Assembly: GCA_938003595.1 (NCBI GenBank)
Contig: CALKYH010000070.1
Coordinates: 1 to 12,124, forward strand
Source: an uncultured bacterium
GTDB lineage: Bacteria; Planctomycetota; Phycisphaerae; Phycisphaerales; UBA1924
DNA length: 12,124 nt
Direction of reading: 5' to 3'
Shown: positions 6,556-12,124 of the stretch, piece by piece
How the letters are laid out: each line of letters begins with the position of its first letter
Position numbering within the stretch: position 1 is the first letter of the stretch
Position numbers and translations under genes: made by a program
Notes under the pieces: model-generated
Seen by the model: only the letters and a program-made list of their open reading frames with translations
What the model was told of the DNA's origin: nothing
The model's database searches: none

Positions 6556-7491
6556 CTACCGGCCGCCCGAATAGCTCTTGGCCCACGCCAGGTCGGGATC
6601 GAACCGCCGCAGCGAGCCCGGCGCGTCGAACAGCTTCAACGCCCGGCGCCCCTCCCATTCGTCGGGGGCCACCAGGTAGAAGACCACATCGCCCTTCCGC
6701 CACAGGTACACCGGGGGAAGTTCCTCATTCCCGGAGCGCAACACCGAGACCCACTTCTCGGGGACCGGGCTCGCCGCCTCCGCCACCGGGACGCGATTCA
6801 TGATCAGGGTCAGCCACCCCGTGCCCTCGTCCGCGTGGTAGATCAGCTGGCCCGACTGCCCCGGCCAACTCAGCGAGCACGGCGCCAGCCCCGCCACCTG
6901 ATAGTGCAGGCTGCTCAGGTCGTACACCGGAACGGCCTCGCCCAGCACCGTCTCCATCGCCCCCTCGGCCGCCGCCCGACCCTTGTAGGGCACCTGCTTC
7001 TCGAACCTCTCCCCGAATGCGGTGAACCGCTCGCCCTCCTTGATCAGCGACTGGGCCATGACATCCATCGCGATCCGCTCCGACGCCGTCGGCTGACCCT
7101 GCCGCCAGAACATGAACAGCCCCAGCGACACCGCGATCGCCAGCAGGGCCGCGAGCGACCGGTTGGCGTTCAACCACCCGATCACCCCGCCGGCTCGACG
7201 GGCCGAACCGCCACGAGGCGCCTCCGGCATCGGGATCGGCAGCGCCTCAGGCTCGGCCCGCAACGCGGCCTCGATCCGCGCCCGCAGCTCCGCCGGCGCC
7301 CCGTTCCCCTGCATGGACCGTCCCACCGCGTCCCGCAGCGACCTCTCGAACGCGATCCTCGCCGCGCCGTCCGCGTCGGCGCCGGCCTCCGCCGCCCGCG
7401 CGGCCGACAACTCCCCGTCCGCCGCGGCGCGCAGCAGCGCCTCCCGGCCCAGGGCCGCGTCGTCGATCGGGTTGTGGCGGCGTTCGGTCAT
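6556..7491 (-). CDS. Single-pass membrane anti-sigma factor (putative)
   Basis: A 311-residue protein whose ATG overlaps the stop of the ECF sigma gene by 4 bases (ATGA, 7488-7491), the usual arrangement for a sigma/anti-sigma pair and a sign of translational coupling. The cytoplasmic part (1-110) begins with a helix ending in DGELSAARAAEA, like the start of anti-sigma domains, but the His and two Cys of the zinc-binding HC2 motif are absent. One transmembrane segment covers about 112-129 (SLAALLAIAVSLGLFMFW). Residues 130-311 would be periplasmic and contain one cysteine (in LAPCSLSW); they match no domain I can name. Expected role: hold the sigma factor at the membrane until an envelope signal releases it. 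The assignment comes mainly from position, topology and the DGELS motif. The metalloprotease follows 254 bases downstream. Confidence 0.78.
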   Translation of the reverse strand: MTERRHNPIDDAALGREALLRAAADGELSAARAAEAGADADGAARIAFERSLRDAVGRSMQGNGAPAELRARIEAALRAEPEALPIPMPEAPRGGSARRAGGVIGWLNANRSLAALLAIAVSLGLFMFWRQGQPTASERIAMDVMAQSLIKEGERFTAFGERFEKQVPYKGRAAAEGAMETVLGEAVPVYDLSSLHYQVAGLAPCSLSWPGQSGQLIYHADEGTGWLTLIMNRVPVAEAASPVPEKWVSVLRSGNEELPPVYLWRKGDVVFYLVAPDEWEGRRALKLFDAPGSLRRFDPDLAWAKSYSGGR

Positions 7492-8057
7492 TGGTCTTCG
7501 GTCTTGTCGTTGCGATCCACGATGCCCATCTCACGCCGCATGGGCTCCAGCGCCGCGGCGAGCGCCCGCCGCGCCCGGTGCAATCGGCTCATGACGGTCC
7601 CGATGGGCGTCTCCAGAACATCGGCGATCTCCCGGTACTTCATGCCCTCCACGCCCCAGAGCAGCAGCGCCTCCCGGTGCTCCGGGGAAAGATCGTCGAT
7701 CGCCCTCTTCAGCCGCTCGTCCACATGCTCCCAATCCAGCGAACTCAGGTCCCAGGCCGGCGGCGGCTCGTCCGGCCCGGCGCTCCGGGGGTCGGCGTCG
7801 AAGAACTCCCCCACCGCCGACGGCGCCCGCGCCTCCCGCTTCCGCCGCGTGATGAACAGGTTGTGCGCGATCGTGAACAGCCACGGACGAATCCCTCCCC
7901 CGCGCTCCTCGAACGACTCGGCCGATCGCAGGGCACGGAGGTATGTCTCCTGCACAAGGTCCGCGGCCTCGTCGGGCCGGCGCGTCAGCTGCAGCGCGAG
8001 CCGATGGACGGCGTCCAGGTGCTCCAGCGCGCGAAGCTCAAACTCGGCCCTCTGCAC
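7488..8057 (-). CDS. ECF-type RNA polymerase sigma factor (sigma-70 family)
   Basis: A 189-residue ECF sigma factor. Region 2 spans about residues 12-75: the core-binding helix includes DEAADLVQETYLRAL (29-43), followed by the -10-recognising RPWLFTIAHNLFITRRKRE (57-75). A Pro/Asp-rich linker (about 78-110) leads to region 4 (about 118-170), with LSPEHREALLLWGVEGMKYREIADVL and the helix-turn-helix PIGTVMSRLHRARRAL that contacts the -35 element. The start is a GTG at 8057. AGAGG lies 8 bases upstream and an in-frame TGA about 30 bases upstream leaves no better start. The stop overlaps the anti-sigma ATG by 4 bases. Upstream is an 84-base gap with a perfect inverted repeat; autoregulation is typical of the class but not shown here. 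The specific ECF group and regulon cannot be read from the sequence. Confidence 0.95.
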   Translation of the reverse strand: MQRAEFELRALEHLDAVHRLALQLTRRPDEAADLVQETYLRALRSAESFEERGGGIRPWLFTIAHNLFITRRKREARAPSAVGEFFDADPRSAGPDEPPPAWDLSSLDWEHVDERLKRAIDDLSPEHREALLLWGVEGMKYREIADVLETPIGTVMSRLHRARRALAAALEPMRREMGIVDRNDKTEDQ

Positions 8058-8096
8058 GCAGCGAACCTCTCGCCAGAGACCAGAACCTCAGGGATC

Positions 8097-8112
8097 CGCG
8101 GAGTATTCCGCG
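8097..8112. promoter_or_regulatory. Perfect inverted repeat upstream of the sigma gene
   Basis: CGCGGA (8097-8102) and TCCGCG (8107-8112) form a perfect 6-base inverted repeat around GTAT. It sits between the VWA gene stop (8142) and the sigma GTG (8057). It could be a transcription-factor operator, or a hairpin ending or attenuating read-through; no T tract follows on the reverse strand, so a terminator is less likely. On the reverse strand its centre contains GGAATA, reminiscent of ECF -35 elements, with GGTTCT 16 bases downstream as a weak -10 match. Confidence 0.35.
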
Positions 8113-8141
8113 ACGACTCCCCCCATTTGTAGCGGCTGGCC

Positions 8142-11100
8142 TCAGGATCCGCCCGTTTCGGCCCCGGGGCCGCCGGTCTGGTCGTCGTCCGAATAACGGC
8201 CCTGCGCCCGGCGCTTGGCCGCCAGCAGACTCGAGGTCCGCTCCGCATCCTCCCCAGCCGGCGCCGCGTCCGATTCCCGGGCCCGCCGGGTCGCGTCGCG
8301 CATCGCCGCGCGGATCGCGCGCCGGCGCTCCGCCTCCGTCGGCCCCGGCGCCACGGGGATCGGCCCCTTGCTCCGCCCCGGCCCGCCTGCCGTCTTCTCG
8401 CGCTCGGCCGCGCCCTCCCGCGCCTTCCGCAGCGCGCCGACCGAAGACGCCGCGCCCTCTCCGCGCCCGCGCAGCCCGCCCGCCAGGCGCGCCAGCTCCG
8501 CCGCGGCCTCGCGCGTGATCAACCGATCCCACGCCACGCGCCTCGTGCCCACATCGAGCAGCGCCACCACCAGCGTCCACACCAGCAGCAGCCGCCACAA
8601 CGGGCTCGACGCCCGGCTCGGACGCACGCCCTCTCGATCGAACAACCCCGACCGCTCCGGCTCCGCAAGGTCCAGCACGCGCCCGCCCGTCGCGTCCGCG
8701 ATCCGCTGCAGCGCGCCCACGTCCGAGCGCAGCCGCCGCAACTCCGGCCCCGTCGTCTTCGACACCCCGCCCACCACCGGCGCCAGCGCCTGGTCGCCCA
8801 GCCGCGGCGTCAGCGCCACCACATAGTTCCCCGTGGCCCCCGCCGGCGCCCGCGCCTCGTACTCGCCCGGCCCCACCTGGCTCAGCTGCACCTGCTGGCG
8901 CGAGCCGTCCGGCCCGAACACCGTCCCCGGGATCCGCAGCAGATCGATCGGCCGCCCGTCGCGATCGCGCGCATCCAGGCGCACGCGCAGCTCGTCGCCG
9001 TCCACCTCCGCCGCCAGGTCGTACCCCTGCCCGCCCGAGGGCCTCGACAACGACCGCGCAATCTGCGTCCACATCTGCCGATAGCCCGGCCAGCCGAGCC
9101 AATCCGCCGCCCACCGGTGCGCATCGCTGGTGAACGCCCCCACCTGCCCGAGCCCGACATTCCAGTGCGCCAGCACCGGCTCGCCCCCCGGCGCCGCGAG
9201 CGCATTGACGATCCCCGGATCATCACGCCGCTGCGTGAGCACCAGCCCCCGCAGCTGCGGCATGCCCTCATCCAGCCCCAGCACGAGCGGCGAGCCCGAA
9301 GCCAGATCCACCGGCGTGAACGGCGCCTCGCGGATCAGCGGCCGACGCACCACGCGCGTCTCCTTCAGGAAGATCCGCGGCAGCACATTCGGGTCCACCA
9401 CCCGGTAGAACTCGCCCCCGCCCTCGAACGCGATCGCGCTCAGCGTCCCCGTGTCCGCGCCGTCGCCGACCGCGATCGTCGAGACCGTGATCCCGCTCGC
9501 GCGCATCGCCTCCGCGATCGCCGGCCCGCTCATCGGATCGCCCTGCGCCACGCCGTCCGACAGCAGGATCACATGCTTGACCTGCGCCTCGACCTCCTGC
9601 AGCCGCCGCCCGGCCTCCGCCAGCGCGGGGTACATGTTCGTCCCCCCGTTGGGCGAGATGCCCAGCACGCGCTGCGCCGCGCCGTCCGGATCGTCGTTGC
9701 GCCCCAGCGGCACGATGTCGTACGCGCTGTTCGAGAAAGCGATGACGCCCACCAGGTCCTGCTTGTCCAGCGAACGGATCGCCAGCGCCGCGCCCTCGTT
9801 GGCGATCTGCTGCTGCGTCCGCGCCCCGCCCAGCACCCGCTGACCCATCGAGCCCGAGGCGTCCAGCACAAGGATGATCGCCGCCGACGGCGTGATGAGC
9901 TGCTCCGGCAGATCCAGCTTCACCGGCAGGATCGGCTCCAGCGCCGAGCCCTTCCAGCCGCCCGCCCCGAACGAATCCGGCCCGCCCACCATCACCAGGC
10001 CGCCGCCGAGTTCCTCCACATAGTCCGCCAGCAGCTCCCTCGTCTGCGGCGTCAGATCATCCGCCGCCACATTCTCCAGAATGATCAGGTCGAACGCCTG
10101 CATCGCCAGCAGGTCCGCCGGCGCCAGCCCCGGACCCACGGTCCGCACATCGATCCCTGCGCGCTCCAGCGTCCTGGCCAGGACCGCGCCCGCGCCGTCC
10201 GGATCGCCGTCGCTCACGCCGTCGATCACCAGCGCCGCGCCCTTGCCCGGCGTCACGGTGAACGCCTCCGCCCGGTTGTTCGCCACCAGCGTGTCGCCCG
10301 AGAGCGAGCCCTGCGTGTCGGCGTCGGGCTCGTACACCGCCTCGAACCGGTGCACGCGGCCATCATCCAGCCGCGCCTGGAACAGCTCGATCTGCCGCCC
10401 CGGCCCGAACTCCACGCGCCGCCCCAGCCCCTCCGCGTCACCGTTGACATCCAGCTCCCGCCCCTCGCGCAGCAGGCGGAGCGTCCCGCGCGTCGGCGAC
10501 TCCGCCCGCAGCGTCACGCGCACCGTCACCGTCGCCCCCTCCGAGGCGCTCGGCGGCGCATCCACGCTCTCGACCATCGCCTCGCGCTGCACACTGTACG
10601 ACAGCGGCAGCACATCGATCGGCGTCGGCGACGAGCCCCCCGCCATCGCCTCCGCCGCGCGCATCGCGTCGCCCGTCGTCTCCACGCCGTCGCTCACCAG
10701 CACGATCCGCCCCGACGCCCCCGGCGGCACGAGCGCCCGCGCGTACCGGATCGCCCCCTCCAGGTCCGTGCCCTCGCCCATCGACACATCGAACGCCACC
10801 TCGCCCGGCGTCCGCGCCGCCGGCGCCGCCAGCGCGATCGCCCGCCCGTCGAACGACACCACCCCCAGCAGATCATCCGGCCCGCGCCGCTCCGAGGCCC
10901 GCTCGATCCAGTCGCGCACCGCCTCCAGCGCCGGTCGCGAGCCGCCACGCCCGTCCGCAGCCGTCGCGAACCGGCGCACCGACTCCGACGCGTCCACCAG
11001 CACGATCACCCCCAGCCGATCCGTCCGCCGCACCGACGCCGCACCCGCCAGCATCAGCGCGATCAGCGCCAGCAGCGCCGCGCGCAGGATCACCGCCGAA

Positions 11101-11210
11101 CTCGCCCGAACCCGCGTCATCGCGTGCAGCCAGCGCAGCCCGATCCACACCGTCGGCGCGGCCAGCAGCAGGATCAACAGCCACCACGGATCGCTCAGTC
11201 GCAGGCTCAC
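8142..11210 (-). CDS. Membrane protein with two VWA domains and an amidotransferase-like segment
   Basis: A 1022-residue protein starting with GTG at 11210, overlapping the preceding gene's stop by 4 bases (GTGA). Two N-terminal membrane helices (about 8-28 and 38-58) come first. VWA domain 1 (about 66-205) has a complete metal-ion-dependent adhesion site: Asp73-x-Ser75-x-Ser77, Thr148 and Asp174. A beta-rich segment (about 210-320) is followed by a class I amidotransferase-like fold (about 325-430, LGGGLVMVGGPDSFG), with no nucleophilic Cys in that motif, so probably non-catalytic. VWA domain 2 (about 444-615) also has an intact site: DASGS (450-454), Thr524 and Asp552. Another extracytoplasmic region leads to a third membrane helix (about 871-888), and a charged, disordered Arg/Ala/Glu-rich tail (900-1022). 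This resembles planctomycetal VWA proteins near MoxR/BatA-type operons, whose role is thought to be assembly or chaperoning of envelope complexes. The exact function is unknown. Translational coupling suggests a partnership with the upstream Gln/Glu-rich protein. Confidence 0.9.
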   Translation of the reverse strand: MSLRLSDPWWLLILLLAAPTVWIGLRWLHAMTRVRASSAVILRAALLALIALMLAGAASVRRTDRLGVIVLVDASESVRRFATAADGRGGSRPALEAVRDWIERASERRGPDDLLGVVSFDGRAIALAAPAARTPGEVAFDVSMGEGTDLEGAIRYARALVPPGASGRIVLVSDGVETTGDAMRAAEAMAGGSSPTPIDVLPLSYSVQREAMVESVDAPPSASEGATVTVRVTLRAESPTRGTLRLLREGRELDVNGDAEGLGRRVEFGPGRQIELFQARLDDGRVHRFEAVYEPDADTQGSLSGDTLVANNRAEAFTVTPGKGAALVIDGVSDGDPDGAGAVLARTLERAGIDVRTVGPGLAPADLLAMQAFDLIILENVAADDLTPQTRELLADYVEELGGGLVMVGGPDSFGAGGWKGSALEPILPVKLDLPEQLITPSAAIILVLDASGSMGQRVLGGARTQQQIANEGAALAIRSLDKQDLVGVIAFSNSAYDIVPLGRNDDPDGAAQRVLGISPNGGTNMYPALAEAGRRLQEVEAQVKHVILLSDGVAQGDPMSGPAIAEAMRASGITVSTIAVGDGADTGTLSAIAFEGGGEFYRVVDPNVLPRIFLKETRVVRRPLIREAPFTPVDLASGSPLVLGLDEGMPQLRGLVLTQRRDDPGIVNALAAPGGEPVLAHWNVGLGQVGAFTSDAHRWAADWLGWPGYRQMWTQIARSLSRPSGGQGYDLAAEVDGDELRVRLDARDRDGRPIDLLRIPGTVFGPDGSRQQVQLSQVGPGEYEARAPAGATGNYVVALTPRLGDQALAPVVGGVSKTTGPELRRLRSDVGALQRIADATGGRVLDLAEPERSGLFDREGVRPSRASSPLWRLLLVWTLVVALLDVGTRRVAWDRLITREAAAELARLAGGLRGRGEGAASSVGALRKAREGAAEREKTAGGPGRSKGPIPVAPGPTEAERRRAIRAAMRDATRRARESDAAPAGEDAERTSSLLAAKRRAQGRYSDDDQTGGPGAETGGS

Positions 11211-12124
11211 GGCTTGCGCTCGACATCCTGCGCCGGCTCAGGAGCAGGCAGGGGCTTGTTCTCCGCCGCCTCCAGGCGACGACGGAAGAACTCCCGCACC
11301 ACCCGGTTGTACCGCGGCGAGACCGACTGCTCCTCCATCGCCCGCTCCGCGCTCCTGGCCGCCTCGCGCACGCGCTCGGCCGAACGCGGGCCCTCCACCC
11401 CCGAGCCCTGCGGCGCCGGCGCGTTCGGGTCCACCCACTCCGCGGCGACGCGCCCCTGCTCGCTCGATCCACGGCGCACATCGACGATCTCCGTCCCCGA
11501 CTCGCGCGTGCCCATCGTCGGTCCGGTGCGCACGCCCGTTCCCCCGTCGCTCGAGCCCCCGCCCGCCTCGCCCTCGGACGACTCTTCACCCCGGTGCTTC
11601 GCCCAGCGCTCCGCCTGCTCGCGCTGCTCGGGGCTCGCTTCCTCCATCAACCGCTGCGCTTCGCGCCGCAGACTCTCCGCGTCGCCGCGCCGTCCCTCCG
11701 CCTCCTCGCGCTGACGCTGCATCTGCTCCATCGCGCGGCGGGCGCGCTCCGCCCCCGGCGGCGGCGTCCCGCCCTGCGGCGGCTGCGCCGGCGCCGAGCG
11801 CTGCTCATCGCCTGTCGGCTGCTGCCCGCCCTCGCCCGGAGGCGCCTGCTCCTCGCTCACGCCGCCCTCGGGCCCGCGCTGCGCCTCGCCCGCCTCCGGC
11901 GGCGCCGATGGCTCATTCTCGGCGCCCTGCTGCTGCTGGCCCGACTCTGTTCCCTCCGGCGCGTTCGGCTGCTCGCCCCCGGGCTGCTGCTGCTGCTGAC
12001 TCTCCTGCTCCGCGCCGCCCTCACGCTGTCCAGCGTCTTCCGGAGACTCGCGCGGCTGCTCACCGCCCCGCTCGCCCGACTGCTCGCCCGACTTCTCGCC
12101 GGGCTGCTCTCGCTGCTGCTCGCC
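11207..12124 (-). CDS. C-terminal part of a Gln/Glu/Gly-rich protein, N-terminus beyond the right edge
   Basis: The reverse frame ending at the TGA at 11207 is open to the right edge: 305 codons with no stop, so the start lies outside. A GTG at 11860 would give a 217-residue protein, but composition and frame continue unbroken through the 88 codons before it (GEQQREQPGEKSGEQSGERG and onward). The visible part begins with a disordered Gln/Glu/Gly/Pro-rich stretch (about the first 110 residues) with repeated GEQ/GEK/GER units. It continues with a charged helical, possibly coiled-coil segment (ERARRAMEQMQRQREEAEGR), and ends with a short ordered-looking region (SPRYNRVVREFFRRRLEAAE). The 4-base overlap with the VWA gene indicates one operon. 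Large envelope proteins of the DUF4175 kind carry similar Gln-rich C-terminal regions and can neighbour VWA genes; that identity is only a guess here, since the diagnostic N-terminal part is not present. Confidence 0.75.
   Translation of the reverse strand, partial: GEQQREQPGEKSGEQSGERGGEQPRESPEDAGQREGGAEQESQQQQQPGGEQPNAPEGTESGQQQQGAENEPSAPPEAGEAQRGPEGGVSEEQAPPGEGGQQPTGDEQRSAPAQPPQGGTPPPGAERARRAMEQMQRQREEAEGRRGDAESLRREAQRLMEEASPEQREQAERWAKHRGEESSEGEAGGGSSDGGTGVRTGPTMGTRESGTEIVDVRRGSSEQGRVAAEWVDPNAPAPQGSGVEGPRSAERVREAARSAERAMEEQSVSPRYNRVVREFFRRRLEAAENKPLPAPEPAQDVERKP
11861..12124 (-). repeat. Low-complexity Gln/Glu/Gly-coding tract with CAG runs
   Basis: Read on the reverse strand this stretch encodes repeated Gly-Glu-Gln-type units and several glutamine runs. 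The longest is five CAG codons, seen as CTG repeats near 11984-11998 on the plus strand. It is part of the open reading frame above, not a separate element. Such tracts can vary in length by slippage. Confidence 0.6.

Noticed and set aside
9117..11714. Plus-strand open frame of 865 codons antisense to the VWA and Gln/Glu-rich genes
   Set aside because: Arg/His/Gln-rich shadow frame with no domain; it crosses the boundary of two well-supported reverse-strand genes.
11980..12000. Short CTG repeats as a CRISPR-like or satellite array
   Set aside because: They are in-frame glutamine codons in a low-complexity coding region; no spacer pattern exists.

Overview
This window looks like ordinary chromosomal DNA from a very GC-rich bacterium, most likely a planctomycete of the Phycisphaerae type. 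That placement is an inference. It rests on the strong G/C bias at third codon positions, a large secreted DUF5118/DUF5117/met-zincin protease, an ECF sigma factor paired with an anti-sigma factor lacking a zinc motif, a tandem-VWA membrane protein beside a Gln/Glu-rich partner, and an unusual TrpD motif set. No RNA gene, insertion sequence, phage gene, CRISPR array or integration site was seen.

Layout, left to right. Positions 1-1489 (minus) hold most of a secreted protein of unknown function that runs off the left edge. A 131-base divergent spacer separates it from a plus-strand pair: trpD (1621-2646, anthranilate phosphoribosyltransferase) and, 37 bases later, a DinB/YfiT-like protein (2684-3229). 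A strong hairpin at 3263-3293 lies between this pair and the convergent minus-strand genes, with a T-rich tail only on the minus-strand side.

Everything right of 3326 is on the minus strand and, in order of transcription, reads right to left. First comes the C-terminal part of a Gln/Glu/Gly-rich protein that enters from the right edge (to 11207). It overlaps by 4 bases a 1022-residue membrane protein with two VWA domains (11210-8142). After an 84-base spacer with a perfect inverted repeat comes an ECF sigma factor (8057-7488), overlapping by 4 bases its single-pass anti-sigma partner (7491-6556). After a further 254-base spacer comes a 991-residue secreted zinc metalloprotease (6301-3326).

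The minus-strand genes suggest an envelope-facing group: a VWA complex, a membrane-tethered signalling pair and a secreted protease. Only the two 4-base overlaps are direct evidence of coupling; a regulatory link from sigma factor to protease is a hypothesis. trpD stands apart from any other tryptophan gene visible here. I found no clear case of an entirely new system. The points most worth a second look are the altered TrpD phosphate-loop residues, the tandem VWA plus amidotransferase-like architecture, and the sigma/anti-sigma/protease arrangement.
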